DNA of 64,000 nt from Leptodactylus fallax. Its lineage: Eukaryota > Chordata > Amphibia > Anura > Leptodactylidae. Location: positions 4,203,001-4,267,000 of the forward strand of contig CAMRHE010000077.1 in the NCBI GenBank assembly GCA_947044405.1, in the 5' to 3' direction. Below are positions 1-12,312 of the stretch, piece after piece. Position 1 is the stretch's first letter; every line of letters starts with the position of its first letter. The position numbers and the translations under genes were made by a program. The notes under the pieces are model-generated. The model saw only the letters and a list, made by a program, of their open reading frames with translations. It did not search any database and was not told the origin of the DNA.

Positions 1-115
1 AATATGTAGAAAGTAGCTGCCTGAAAAATGAAGAAAACCTATTTCTTTAGTAAGATATATTACAAAGTTTCCTATATTAACCTGTACTATTCATTTATGC
101 ATTATATTATAAAGC
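1..115. repeat. Dispersed repeat block TATTACAAAGTTTCYTATATT
   Basis: TATATTACAAAGTTTCCTATATTAACCTG and TACTATTCATTTATG recur at about 18778-18830, 60955-61010, 61515-61570 and, more weakly, 11455-11500. The window opens inside this repeat. Confidence 0.6.
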
Positions 116-1670
116 TGCATATTTTCTCATTACTTTTTGATTATGATTTATTGATATTAAAAGGATTATCCAGATATGAGATTGATCTAGCCTTAGGTGG
201 GTGACACTCGGCACCCCCCGCATAAGCACTTGGATGAGAGTTGCAGACGTTTTATTTCTTCCCAGACAGAACAAGGCACATTGGTATAGTATTGTAGCTC
301 AGCCACATTAATGTAAATGGGACTGAGCTGCAGACATGCCTGGTTACCAATGAAATTCTCAATACTGCATTGTGAAGTGGAAGCGTTGTTCACCTAGTAC
401 CTAGTACTACTTCCACTTCACACAGCAGATTGGCGGTGTCAAACTCTTACAAGTCTGATATTGATCAGTATTTAATTCCTGAAAAACCACATTAGTACCA
501 CATTAGCTTACAGCTACTCATAGGGGGTCCGCTGTGGTTATCATCCTGCAGTGGACTTATCAGTTGCAAAAAACTGTACTGAACCCACTGCAAGAAACTG
601 ACCTGCTGTGGGTTGGAAACCTGCAGCGCAAGACACTATGTACTTCCTGTTTTTTCTGCAGTATGTGGATGGGATTAAAATCCATTCTACTACTTGGCAC
701 TATATATAGCAGCTAGTTAGCTGGTGCCAGCTGCCCACTGTGACTAAACCACACGTGGCTCTGGCCTAAAACCCCTTCAGCTTCCTATATGATGCTGTCT
801 GCTTCGAATGGAAGGAATACCTGACATATAATACAAGGTACTGTCCATGCACTAATTTTATTTTTAGGGCCCATGAGGCCAAAGTGATCATGTAACCAAA
901 CATAAAGACAAGCCGCAGCTCTCAGCAACTGTGGGGTCTCCAGAGGTCGGACCCCCTACTTAACTAACTTTTAGGATCTGTTATGAAAGTAGAATATTAT
1001 TGCCTCTGCAGTGGTACTAGCGGTGTGCTCCTGCGTCTCTGCAGATGCCAGTCTGTTGTATCTGCAGGGCAGATGAATAATTCTGTTTTTTTCTGTTATC
1101 AGCTGTTCAGGCTACTGAGAATCTGACCGTGTTCTGCAATCTGCTTAAATGGTTGTTTAAGTTAATGAGACATTTGTCCAAAGCCAGGACTTGTGGTAAA
1201 ATAACAAAAGAAACTATGTCTGCCCATTTTATGCCTACCAGACTTTGTGTACTTGGCTGCCGTGACCACTGCTACTGTACACAGGCCTAAGCTTTATGGC
1301 ACAAGACCAGGGATTAGCTTCACTCGTCACTGGACTATACATGATATCAAAGTATGTGGAGAGTGCCAGGGAATGGAATGGGTGAATATACCGCCTTCTG
1401 TTATTCTCAGACAAACCCTTCTGTGAAGAACAGTCAGCCTCCAGATGTGTCAGGAAGTGCAGTAAAACATGTCCCGCCATGATCAATACTTGATCTTACA
1501 TAAAAACCTTCCAAAACATTATGCTGTGGTCAGTGGGGGAGATTTATGAAGACTGCTGTTTTCACTGTCAGTCCTCATATCTCCTGCATCTTATATATGA
1601 TAGGGCGCATTCTCCTGCCGGGCTACAAGCTAGTATAGATTTCAGGGCTCATTTACACCAGTAAACTTGC
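116..1670. other. No gene recognised
   Basis: Moderately AT-rich non-coding sequence. Short open frames here have no recognisable family. Confidence 0.5.
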
Positions 1671-2182
1671 TTAAAGAGGACGTTTCATGTCCTCAGGCAC
1701 ATGCGGTTTTACATACCGCTAGAAAGCCGACAGCGCGCTGAATTCAGTGCATTGCCGGCTTTCCCAGTATGTGTCCCGGGGCTGGAGATATTGGCGGTGT
1801 AAGTTTCACGGTTTACTGTCAGAAAGGCGTTGCTGACAGTCTAGCTGCGCTGTGAGGAACGCCCCCCTCTCTTTGTACTCGTCTATAGCGCTGTACTGTC
1901 AGAAGGGACGTTCCATACTGGCCGGCGATGACGCTGAGCTGTGAGGAACGCCCCCTCAGTACAAGTCTATGAACGAGAACTGTCAGGGGGGCGTTCCTCA
2001 CAGCACAGCTAGACTGTCAGGAACGCCTTTCTGACAGTAAACCGTGAAACTAACACCGCCGATATCTCCAGCCCCAGGGCACATACCAGGAAAGCCGGCA
2101 GTGCGCTGAATTCAGCGCGCTGTCGACTTTCTAGCGGTATTTAAAACCGCATGTGCCTGAGGACGTTAAAGGTCCTCTTTAA
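1671..2182. mobile_element. Foldback MITE with TTAA ends (T2/Kolobok-like), family A copy 1
   Basis: Both ends read TTAAAGAGGAC inward, and long arms complement each other: CCTCAGGCACATGCGG near the left end and its complement near the right. The middle holds repeated blocks around CTGTCAG and GAGGAACGCCCCC. A 512-bp element with no coding capacity, bounded by TTAA, fits the T2/Kolobok or piggyBac type; the TTAAAGRGG end favours T2. Related copies lie at about 14090-14345 and 53066-53459. Confidence 0.8.
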
Positions 2183-2611
2183 ATAATCACATATCTGGTG
2201 GCCCACTGAATGCCCATCTTCACACCCCCTTTCAGGAAAGTGGCAAGGGTGGCCTAAAAAAAGGAAAAAGCCACAAGTTAGAGTGCAAAACTCCACCTTG
2301 GGAAAAAATATGCAACTTTGCAAATAACGCCAGGCATAATAAATCTCCCTCATTGTGCGTTGAAATTCATAGCTAAAACTTGCAGCTATAATTGACATGC
2401 TGTAGGTTTAAAGGGGATGTCTGCTGGTATAGCTGGTTACTGTTATGGGACAAGGGAATATACAGGAGGTGAATATGTGTTAGGTGAACCTTCATGAGTC
2501 TTCTGAGGTTTGCTCGGCAGTTTCATTCAGACTGAACACGTCCAAACCAGAACTGCTATTATACTCTGAGGTCTCTTCAGAGGTGATGTGAGCAAACATA
2601 AAAGAAACAGT

Positions 2612-2800
2612 ATTTGGCTAAGGCCCCACTTTGCGGAAACGCTGCTTTTTTTGTTACAGATTTTGCTGCGGGTTTTTGAGCCAAAGCCAAGAATGGCTGC
2701 AAAACGGAAATATATAGGAAGTACTTCTAATTCTCCCTTTTTCTCAATTCTTTTGAATGGGTGGCCAGAATTGTTCAGGGGCACAGCGAGAATCAAGTGA
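2612..2800. mobile_element. Partial GGCTAAGGCCCCAC-family repeat
   Basis: GGCTAAGGCCCCACTTTGCGG, GCTGCTTTTTTTGTTACAG and TTTTGAGCCAAAGCCAAGA match the left arm of the element at 28777-28985. No right arm seen. Confidence 0.6.
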
Positions 2801-3060
2801 TATGTGGTATTTAGCATTTTGTGTATGGTGACAGGTCCTCTCCAAATACGACATACACTAATACCAGAGATATCAGCTAACCGCTTATCTGCAGAGGCTT
2901 CTTGTGTCCACTTCACATGCTGATACATTATAGAGGGTTCTGTTAACACATGGATGTGTAAAGCTGAAGCCGCCTCTATGTACATCACACCACAGCTATG
3001 ACTGGAATCTACTCTGCTGCTGAGAGATGTCTTACAGATATCTAGTCACAAAATGACTAA

Positions 3061-3298
3061 GGCTAGGTTCACATCTGCGTTGGAGTCTCCGCTGCAGATT
3101 CTGCCTGAAATCGTCAGAGAGAAAAGTCCTGCAAGGAGGACTTTTCTGTCCGCCGGTTTCAGTATAAAGCTGGTGGACACCCAATGGACGCCATTATTGT
3201 CCATGGGTAACCACTTTTTGAGCGGACAAGCTCTCCATTTTTGGGGTCCCCATGCAGACCCGAACGACGGAGAGCCAAACACTAGTGGGAACCTAGCG
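3061..3298. mobile_element. TAA-flanked MITE, GGCTAGGTTCACA family (PIF/Harbinger-like)
   Basis: Starts GGCTAGGTTCACATCTGCG and ends AGTGGGAACCTAGCG, flanked by TAA on both sides. A TWA duplication is the PIF/Harbinger hallmark. The centre has a self-complementary GAGAGAAAAGTCCTGCA/GGACTTTTCT block. About 238 bp. Confidence 0.72.
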
Positions 3299-3301
3299 TA
3301 A

Positions 3302-4528
3302 AGCCTCAGGTACACAGAGCACATACCATGGTACGTTGAGTCCCCTCAGTATCATATTATGGTACCATGTTCTTGGGAAGAGTGCTGCCATCATTTGGAA
3401 TGTGATAGCACATGGCACCATTTTTCTTTTCACATTGATTCTGTCTGAATATTTGAAGAAAGCCTTAAAATGAAATCGGAGGTATAGAACGGCACATTGA
3501 TATCTGTGGGTGACCAATTACAGCTCTATATCCCAACATCCATACATAATGCAGTCATATGTATAGGGCCTAGTGCTTGTCTATTAACCAAAGGTGACTG
3601 GCTGCCATGTCTAATGTGTTGTGGGAGTACACAGAATGGGTTAGCCACTGCAACGTACGGTACCAGCACAGTGGATGAGATTTCACCAAAAACCTCACAA
3701 TGCAAAGTTTGCAGGCAGCAGCGGGACTGGCTGACGTTCTAGGACATGTGGTGAGACAGAAAAACACAGGCGTTTCGGGTGGCAGTCTTTAAGAAAACGT
3801 GCTGCTGAATTTCCATGATGGAAAATCAGCAGCATGTCTGCCCTGGAGTCTACATGGGGCTCATGGAGGATTATATTAAGATAGTAGTGCTGCAGGGACT
3901 TATTTTTTATGTCAAATATACTGCAAACTCTCAAATCAGATGTGAACAGCCTTAGTGCACAAAGCAGTCAACATTGTAAAACAAGACATACACGTGTCTG
4001 ACATGTGACAGTGGTTTATCTAAATCGCTTATTGTTTCATATCACACTGTGTCAAAAAAGCCTTTCACATGTCTCTTGAGCCTGCGCGAAACATTGTTGT
4101 GCTGCATTCAGCCAGGCAATATTAGTAGGATTAGAAAATGCTTGAAGATTTTTCATGTGTCATTTTAATGTGGGCCCTGTTTACAGAGCATTTACCCATG
4201 TGTGCAAATGGCTTGGGAGCCTTTTATGTTTTTACTTTTAGAAACTAGCTAAAGTAGACACTAAAGGGGCAGATTTACTAATATCATCTGTTTTATACAA
4301 TACAAACTTAGACTGGACTGTTTTAAATTGCGCCAAATTTATGAAAGTGACTAATGCTGAATGATAAATCTGGAGCATTGTTAGACTGTCTGGTCTAACC
4401 TTACACCTATGATGTGGCTGACACCTAAAGATCCACTAATCTATTTTAAAAACCTAGTGACTGTTACATATTTACCTTCATAGGAATTCAATCTAATTAA
4501 TTATACAATATTAATATAATTAAAAAAA
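3302..4528. other. No gene recognised
   Basis: Non-coding sequence; no repeat family identified by eye apart from short degenerate stretches. Confidence 0.5.
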
Positions 4529-4563
4529 AGATATATATATATATATATTTATTTATATGTGTA

Positions 4564-4616
<53 letters not shown>

Positions 4617-4622
4617 GTATAT
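4529..4622. repeat. Compound (AT)n(GT)n(AT)n microsatellite
   Basis: Alternating AT, GT and AT dinucleotide runs. Open frames in it are an artefact of the repeat. Confidence 0.95.
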
Positions 4623-5271
4623 AGTAAATGGCATAATTCCGCATGGTATGAAAAAGACATTCAAAAGTTACCAGATCTCTCTATACTATGTCTTGAGTAA
4701 TGGTCACCGTGCCATATGTTGCTCGTGTATTGGGGGTCCACCACAGAGATCTTATTTTGGGAGGCTTTTTAGTCTAGCATGTAGGGAAGTTGACTTGATG
4801 AATCTGCAAACGGCCTAGCATACCCTTCAACCATCCTAGTGAAGGGAGACATTAGATGCTTTCTTCTGGCTGTGAGCACTATACTATATAGGCTATCCAT
4901 TTTTGGAACAAACTACCAGTGTTGGAGGACTTCCTTCTCTCCATGTTGAGCCTTTGTATTTGTAAAAGATGTCTTTAGTTGATCCACTACTAGGTGGACG
5001 AGGTGGGCACAGAGGGCCGCAACCAGTTCTGTAAAAGGCACTGTTTCGCTACTAGGCAGATAGTGTGAAATAGTCATGGCGGAGCCCGACCTCCCTCTGA
5101 GCTCACACCCTCCAGGCCTACCCAGTCATAGAAATAATGCATCACTGGGTGAAGAGGGATCTCCCCACACCATACAAGTGGGCCAAACCCTGTATTTCCC
5201 TCCAATAGGTCTGCACTGTGTGGCATTGCCACAGTCCATGATATGATATAGGTTGGTTTTGTAATAATCAG

Positions 5272-5735
5272 GGCTGTGGAGTCGGAGTCGTGGAGTCGGA
5301 GTCGGTGCCTATTTTGGTGGAGTCGGTATAAAATGGACCGACTCCGACTCCCAAAATATATAATAAATTGGTACAGTTAGTAGTACAATGCAGTATGTGC
5401 TGAATATATTTTCATAAGAATTTGGGAAAATGATGAAATGTTGAAAATGATGAAATGTCCTGTAAAGGTCTGTTCTATTCCTCATATAATGATGGGACTG
5501 AGTTCTGAGTGAACCTATAAGGTTTAGCACCATTATCTGGAGTAAGCAAAAGATGCAAGTGTTGTGATTGTGAGGACTGAAAAGCTTGACTTTATCTGTA
5601 ATTGTGCTGGAGACCCACCCACAGCCCGAGGACACAGAGTGACTGCTTGACTCAGGGCTGTGGAGTCGGAGTCGTGGAGTCGGAGTCGGTGCCTATTTTG
5701 GTGGAGTCGGAGTCGGGGCTTTGGCGTACCGACTC
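5272..5735. mobile_element. CAGGGCTGTGGAGTCGG repeat (terminal inverted repeats)
   Basis: CAGGGCTGTGGAGTCGGAG opens at 5272 and again at 5654; the complement CGACTCCACAGCCCTG closes at 5735. The shared TGCCTATTTTGGTGGAGTCGG follows each opening. This is a dispersed vertebrate repeat with terminal inverted repeats, here probably one short copy nested beside a longer one. A worn right end is also visible near 7448-7473 (CACCACAGCCCTGG). Class not assigned. Confidence 0.65.
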
Positions 5736-5996
5736 CACAGCCCTGTTTTGTGTGCGTGGCACTTAGGGCAGTCAACCTGCCCAGCCTTGCTGTAGTTGCT
5801 TAGTATAAAATGTTGTTCTCCGCTCCGTGTAGTCAATTAGGTTGTTATTCGGATGGTTTGTCAAAGCCGTAGTAGTATAAATATAAATCCAAGCACGCCG
5901 TTTATTATGCAAAAAGTGAAGACCTAATTTATGTTTTTCACCATTGGTAACATTAGTACCCTTGTCCATGCAGCAGTACAGAATTATACAGTAATA

Positions 5997-6392
5997 GAAC
6001 ACTTGGTAGAATTTCCCAGACGTTTCGCCGATTTACAACCTTCTTCAGTGGGAGAAGTCGGGTACCAAGTCAAGTAGATGCTATAGATAGACAAATGTAA
6101 TAGTATAGCGATAACATAGTAAATATGGAGAGAAAACTATACGCAATGCTTTGGTGGCTACCTTGGAACTTTATTCTTATATTATAGGACGCTCTGTATC
6201 ACATGATATTGTGCATAGTTTGCTCTCCACATTTACTACATTGGAGTTTCTACTATGTTATCGCTATACTATTACTATGTCTATCTACAGCATATACTTG
6301 ACTTGGTACCCAACTTCTCCCACTGAAGAAGATTGTAAATCACTGAAATGTCTGGGAGACTCTACCAAGCATTTCAAGCATATGCCAAGTGT
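5997..6392. repeat. Large inverted repeat (arms about 125 bp)
   Basis: The left arm reads AACACTTGGTAG ... TTTACAACCTTCTTCAGTGG ... TAGTATAGCGATAACATAG; the right arm holds the complements CTATGTTATCGCTATACTA ... CCACTGAAGAAG. The spacer is about 130 bp. Foldback transposon or an inverted duplication; no clear target duplication seen. Confidence 0.75.
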
Positions 6393-6399
6393 TCTATCA

Positions 6400-7293
6400 C
6401 TGAAATCGACTATTGGTGAGGGGGGGGGGGATTGCCAAGTGCATAATCGGACTGTGCATAATACAGAATTGTGTATCCCTCCAGACTTCATTCACCACTA
6501 CCCTGCACAAGGTCCACCAACCCACACTATTTTTTGTTCCACTTCTTGGTCACCAAGTTTTCACCCAGGCATCAAAAAAATCGGACAGGGGGACTATCAA
6601 CCAGGCCTCCCTAAACCACCAGTTGAGCATGGAGATATTGGGGCAGATTGCTAGTTAGACAGGACTTTATGTAAAATATTGGGGGCTATCTCCATGCTAG
6701 TATCTCCTAATTTCAATATCAGCATTCCCTTGACCTGGGCGTATTGAATAGATTGTTGGGGCCACAAACCATATCTAGAATCCAGCTCTGACCAGGTCAG
6801 CCAACGTGCTTCAGACTTATGGAATAAGTGTTAGACTCTAGTCACTCTCCTTTCCTTCCATTTATGCAAGAGTTTATCCCTACCCTGGGGGAAATCCGGC
6901 CATGACTATAGAGCTGGATGTTTGGAAATAACATGAGAAAATCTCAGCTTTTTTCGGATAACCTTCCATGCGTAAATGGTGTCTTTGCATATCAGAGAAT
7001 AATTCACCTTTGGCACTGTGGCCAGGGAGGAATATAAAAGTGCTCCTAGGGACCAAGGTCTCACAAATTCTGTTTCTAGGGGGTAGTCCAAATAGAGAGG
7101 TTTCCTTTACCCAGTCATAAATGTGTTTTGCCAGACATGCCAGGTTATAGAGACGAATATTTGGCGTATTAATACCTCCCACCTCCCTTGGTGCCATTAG
7201 TTTGTGATTGTGAATATGAGGTTTCCTACCCTGCCACCGGGATCTGGATATTACCTCATTGAGGCACTGTACAGCTGTATGGTCTAGAAGCAA
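6400..7293 (-). pseudogene. L1-like LINE fragment (C-terminal region of reverse transcriptase ORF)
   Basis: On the minus strand from 7293 the frame reads WQGRKPHIHNHKLMAPREVG then GINTPNIRLYNLACLAKH, which resembles the post-RT region of L1/Tx1-clade ORF2 (RKPRI...L..P...GGL..P....Y). After a stop near 6880 the neighbouring frame continues as PDFPQGRDKLLHKWKE, also L1-like, so at least one frameshift is present. The catalytic RT domain is absent. Dead fragment. Confidence 0.5.
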
Positions 7294-7970
7294 AGGTATG
7301 GTCTGGAGTACGTAGAAGGAAGATTGTCTTAAGGGTTTCTACCTATTAGGGAAAGCAGGAGACTCTGCCAGCGTTCTAGTTCCTATCGTATTTAATCATT
7401 TTAATTTGACATCGGAGTTGGTTACTTTTTTTTCGACATCCAGCCAAAATTAGTCCTGACACCACAGCCCTGGCCGCAAATGGCTTTGTTTATGGGCACC
7501 CTTGTTTGCATGTGGTTTTTATTTTCATACGTTTTTTTTTTTTTGTTTTTTTTTTAAGGATTATTTCTATAAATAATTCCTGATAATACATTGTGACCAG
7601 CAGTGTGGTCCATTAACGTACTGCTGATACGGCAATTAGATTAATTGGATATCATGAAATCACTGTCAGCCCCTTCCCAGAGTCCAATATAATCCATGCA
7701 GGCTTTGTCCTCGCACCGCAGGCTATGGTCAGCAGGTTCTTCACTGTAGTCAATATTTGGATGGTAGGAAGAGGAAGCTGCATCAGATATATCTGACGCC
7801 TTACCTCTGTGCTAGCTCACTGAACTTATTATTTTTTTTTTTTAAGTTCTTTAAGTAAAATAAAGAATCAAGAATAAAATGAAGACTCGGCCATAAGCTT
7901 CAATAAAAAAAAAAAAAAAAAAAAAAGATATTTTTTGGAAAAATTACCCAGCCTTAGGCAGAGACTTATT

Positions 7971-8120
7971 TTAAAGGGGTTTTCCAACTCCTTTCCATTG
8001 ATGACCTATGATCAGAATAGGACATTAACAAGAGATGGGTAGGGGGTCTGATACCCAGGACCCCTGTTGATCAGCTGTATGAAGGGGCTGTGGCTCTTGT
8101 ACTAGCGCTGGGTACGGCTT
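7971..8120. mobile_element. TTAAAGGGGTTTTCC repeat fragment
   Basis: Starts TTAAAGGGGTTTTCCAACTCC, then ATTGATGACCTATGATCAG and GATCAGCTGTATGAAGG. The same blocks occur at about 41955-42060, 25450-25680 and 62033, so this is a dispersed repeat. The right end was not found. Confidence 0.55.
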
Positions 8121-9324
8121 AAATCACACCCAATCTGTTTTATAGTGGCTGTGCTGTGTAATTTCAGCTTTGTCCCATTGACTTGTATGGGATGAAGCTA
8201 TACTTTACTTTTCTCTAACTTGTCATTTATTGGTTGGCTTACTTTAGACCAGTATTTTGTGGCGTGCGCCAGTGATAAATTTGGCACATTTTAGGATTCC
8301 GCTTACCCATGCTGCCTCTTGTAGTGCCTTTTGAAAAGTGTCTAGAAATAATGACAACCCATTGTTACAAATCTGGTTCATAGCCCGTACACCACGTGCC
8401 ACATCTATTATGGTAAATCTGCTCCAATATATCATTTTTTTTTTTCGTAGAACAAGTTCTATGAGACCTATTACCCTTCCCCACTGCAGCAGTGCAGTCT
8501 GAGCTGTAGTGTTTGTGCGGCTGCCTTATACATAAGCAAACAGATCAATCAGCCATTGTTGTCACAGCACAGACCTGACGCTTTCAGACCACATGATAGA
8601 TATTTTCCGTGATGTCAGCCTATTTATCCTTATGTAAAACGTTCATAAAGTATAGACCTGCTTAGAAATGTGCTCTGCAGGCTCATGCATGGAACAGCTT
8701 CATAAAGAAGTAACTTTCATGGCTTTCACTAGGGTAAATGCTGAAAATTCATGTCAGCCAGGTATTTTGAGTGTTCGGTATGTAGGCCACTGGAATTGCT
8801 TGTTTACATGGAAATAATGTTAACTTCCCCCTTACTCTTTTGATATAGAAAGCCTTACTACTGCCGGCCGTTGTCTATTGCTTGTATTACAAACTTAGCC
8901 TAAATAGTAAGAGGTAGGGTTGGGCGGTTTTTGCCTAAAATAAAATCTGTTTTCAAGCTTATGGGCGATTCTTGATTTTTTTTTCTTTTTTTTTTCTTTT
9001 GTCTTTAAATAAAGTTCAGTGAGCTAACACAGGTAGAAGCAGCCAGATATATCTGTCCCAGGCTTTCTCATCCTATCACACAGCTACTGACTGCAGTGAC
9101 CAAGAAAGAGTATAAAGCCTGCATGGCTAGATATCATATACCATTTGTAATGGGCTTTTCTCGCAATAGACTCCAAGCAATGCCGGGTAATGTCGGGCTC
9201 CATATGTGTCTGCTGTTGTAGGGGTCCGCTTATCTTTTCTGGTCCATCAACGGATAGGTGGACCGCCACAACAGTATAGGTGGCCTCTATGAACCTAGTG
9301 TTACTTGCACAGTCCTATTATTAA
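8121..9324. other. No gene recognised
   Basis: Non-coding sequence with T-rich runs at about 8434 and 8978-9000. Confidence 0.5.
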
Positions 9325-9578
9325 GGCTAGGTTCACACCTGCGCCTGATCGCCGCTTGGGGATTCCGTTCCCCATTCCACTTTAAAAATTGCTGAGAGAT
9401 AAGTACTGGACTTTTTTCTCCGCATTTTTCCGCCCTTTTTGGATGGAAACCTGGCGGACCCCATTATTGTCTATGGGGTCCGCGGGTAACCACTTTATTA
9501 AGCGGATTACGTTTCCATTCAGGGGGTCCCAAAGTGGACCTCCCAAACGGAAACCTGAACACAGGTGTGAACCTAGTG
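9325..9578. mobile_element. TAA-flanked MITE, GGCTAGGTTCACA family
   Basis: Starts GGCTAGGTTCACACCTGCG, ends GGTGTGAACCTAGTG, TAA on each side, 254 bp. Interior CCCATTATTGTCTATGGGGTCCG is shared with the other copies. Confidence 0.75.
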
Positions 9579-10227
9579 TAAGAGGTTATTTATTATTTTT
9601 ATTATAAAGACTTAACAATACAATATAAACAACATATACATTAATATAAAACAAATGTACAATCATAACCTGCCCACAAACGCCACAGATAAAGTATCTG
9701 GTCCAGCCATTCAAGCTCCCAAATACACAGAACCCTAAATATCAAACCTCATCCAAGCTGTCCCGATTAATACATGACAGGTTATTGCACTGTATACTCT
9801 TGTGTATGAGTCTGCCATCGGGTACTTATGCTTAGGATGTATACATCTGCAATACAAAAGCATATGGTTTTATTATTGTGACTCTCTGTATAAGAAAGCA
9901 TAGTCTGCTACACTATCCAATATGGTTGAAAGAATGGTATTGGAGAGATAGAAATCCCTTTGACTGCCAGGAAGACCCTGTTGGTACCCAGGTGACAATA
10001 TACTTAACCCATGAGAGCTGACATGCCTGACAATTGTAGACAGCGCTTACCTTTCCTTCCTAATGAATGGAAGCAGTGAAAAATGTCAGGCCAAGCTCTG
10101 AGAAAACAGGGGTATGTGTGCATATAGTGATCTCAGTTCTAGGTAATGGAAACAGATTAGAAACTTGAGTAATACATTGAATACCTATAAAAATCTTGGG
10201 CTTTTAACCAGTGGCATATAACCTGCA

Positions 10228-10320
10228 GCCCCCCAGTTGTAGTGAAACTACAACTTCCAGCATGCAATAGGAACCTTAGACTACCGCGGCATGCAGGACA
10301 TTGTAGATGACAGATGGCAC
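10228..10320. repeat. ACTACAACTYCCAGCATGC repeat fragment
   Basis: ACTACAACTTCCAGCATGC here, with related short matches at 31657, 35640 and 50038. This motif is a common terminal or internal block of short frog repeats; only the motif, not the full element, is seen. Confidence 0.4.
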
Positions 10321-11283
10321 TGCTTTAGATAATGCTGATAGAAATGTTCCATAGACACGTCAGGAGGTCACATTGGTGGAGATTGTGAGCTCTGACCTCT
10401 CATTGCCAAAACTATAGACTACGCAGACTAGCTGCTGTGGGATTTCAGCACAGGAGATCAGGCACAGCATTCAGATCAAGGGAGGTCTGCTCAGTATGCT
10501 GTGTCTGTGGAAACAATAGCCCCTTGGATACAGAATGAGATTTCTTGCTGAATTTTGGTGTATAGTAGATAGACGAGCGAGATGTGTGAAATTCTGTTCA
10601 GGAAGCAGGGGCGGCAGTCCTGACATCCGACTCATGGACAGTTGTGGTCAGCCTCCACATATCTTCCGCCACCCAGATAAGTGTTTCTGCAATAGTAAAT
10701 GTCTTTACAAGGTTCCTGTACTGCACCTTTCAGAAAGCCTTCGAAAGATGGAGAAGAGGTGGCAGTAACTCATCACATACAGGCACTCATAATGGACATT
10801 ACTCAGAAAAATCTGGAACGCTCCAGATACTACTGTGTATTACCTGTCAGCTTGCTAGAAAATCTGTTCAGTTATTTGGTATTGTATGTCAGTTTCTAGG
10901 AAAGCTAGGTTCAGTGACAAGCATGAGAGGTGTCATGGGGGTTGTCACACTTTTTCCAGATTCTTAAATGTCAGCTCTGCTAAGTTCTGCATTGCTACAT
11001 CCAGGGGTATCACTCTCATATTGCTGCATCACTTGACAGATTTGCCAAAATGCTTGGTAGAGAGTGACAACAAGTGGCTGAGTAGGAGGTGTACAGGGTT
11101 TTCAGTAAAGTGATGGGTGGGGGTCCCAAAGGGAGAACCTGAGAATAATTCCGCTGTGTGTCCCTTTTTAGGTTCTTCCTGTACGGCGGTGCTCTCAACC
11201 ATGCAGGTTAATCTTCACAGACCAACCATGAATGACAAGTCATTCAGAAAACAGCAGTCTGAAATCCTCATTGTATGGCCATC

Positions 11284-11912
11284 TTAAAGGGGTATTCTCA
11301 TTTTATAAAGTGATATTGCTAGGATATGCCATCACTTATTATAATTAGTAGGGGTCCCTATGGTATAAGCATACAGGGTGTTCAGCCACTTACTGTACTC
11401 TCTAAAGTACTGTAATCTTTTCATTTGTAGTTTAAGAAGGTGGAGAAGGAAACCTATTCCTTTAATAAGATAAATTACACAGCTTCTTCTATTTACCTGT
11501 AAGTGTGCAGGCCGAGGCTCTCCCCCGATGAGGCTTCCGATTCTCCATTCCAATGATTATAGAGTAGGTGCTATCTGGAGTAGACCTGAACCCCCCTTTT
11601 CATCTAAGTGTCATCTGGGTACATTCCGCTATAAAATCCCCCTTGCCCTACTTACTCGGTCATGTACATGTAGCCTTATGAAAAGCTGTTTTATAACTGG
11701 AGGTACGATTTAAAGGGGTTACCCATGATTTTATTTATGGCCTCTTGACTTGAGTGGGAGCTGAGCTGCAGGAGCGCTGCCCAGCCACTATACTGGGCAT
11801 GGAGCCAACTGCTTCCATCTATCTGTGTGGGACCGATCAGATATGTATGATGGTCCATAAATAATAATAATAATACACAAAAAAAAAATCATAGACCATC
11901 ATTTAATGATTT
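11284..11912. mobile_element. Cluster of short interspersed repeats upstream of RAB5
   Basis: TTAAAGGGGTATTCTC begins at 11284. A block with ATTCCTTTAATAAGATAAATTACA at about 11455 matches positions 40-90 and 60955. A stretch ending ACTCGGTCATGTACATGTAGCC (about 11655) belongs to a GGCTACATGNACATGACC family also seen near 12990, 15740 and 21840. TTAAAGGGGTTACCC begins at 11710. Individual ends are not resolvable by eye. Confidence 0.45.
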
Positions 11913-12213
11913 TATTTTGAAGTTGGAGTTTTAGTAGAGACATTTCTAGGAAAGTGATTTCCATGAATTGTCTTGTAGATCAATGGCTTGGTTTCAGATC
12001 TCTGTGAATTGCACCCGGCTGGACAGCTTTTATGTGAGTTGGCCACTTGCCATTGTGGCAGTAAGAAATTGTGTCCAGTTGATAATTATGTCTTAATAAT
12101 AAGGTTAAGCAAACATAGTTGTTACAAGCACCGTGCCTGTGCACTCAGGTACCTGCGTAAGCAAATCTGTAAGGTAACCAAAAAACTCAACTTGTCTCTC
12201 TTATTTCTTGCAG

Positions 12214-12312
12214 AGGGTTTCCTGAAGGTTACTTTGGATTTCACGTAACTGAGCAGAACATAGCAGCCTTCAGTGGACTAAAGAAGACAAAATACTGGAG
12301 ACAGAGGACACC
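12214..12312 (+). other. RAB5 paralogue 5' UTR part of first coding exon
   Basis: A pyrimidine-rich acceptor ending TTTCTTGCAG lies at 12204-12213, so transcription enters this exon from an upstream non-coding exon. The 99 nt before the ATG include an in-frame TGA at 12250-12252, which fixes the ATG at 12313 as the start in this frame. No convincing CpG-rich promoter is visible upstream in the window, so the first exon probably lies left of position 1; this is inferred. Confidence 0.75.

Noticed and set aside
2527..2988. 153-residue open frame on the - strand
   Set aside because: It reads antisense through a GGCCCCAC-family repeat and has no recognisable domain or splice context.
6151..6654. 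167-residue open frame on the + strand
   Set aside because: It runs through the right arm of the inverted repeat at 5997-6392 and antisense to L1-like sequence; no protein family is recognisable.
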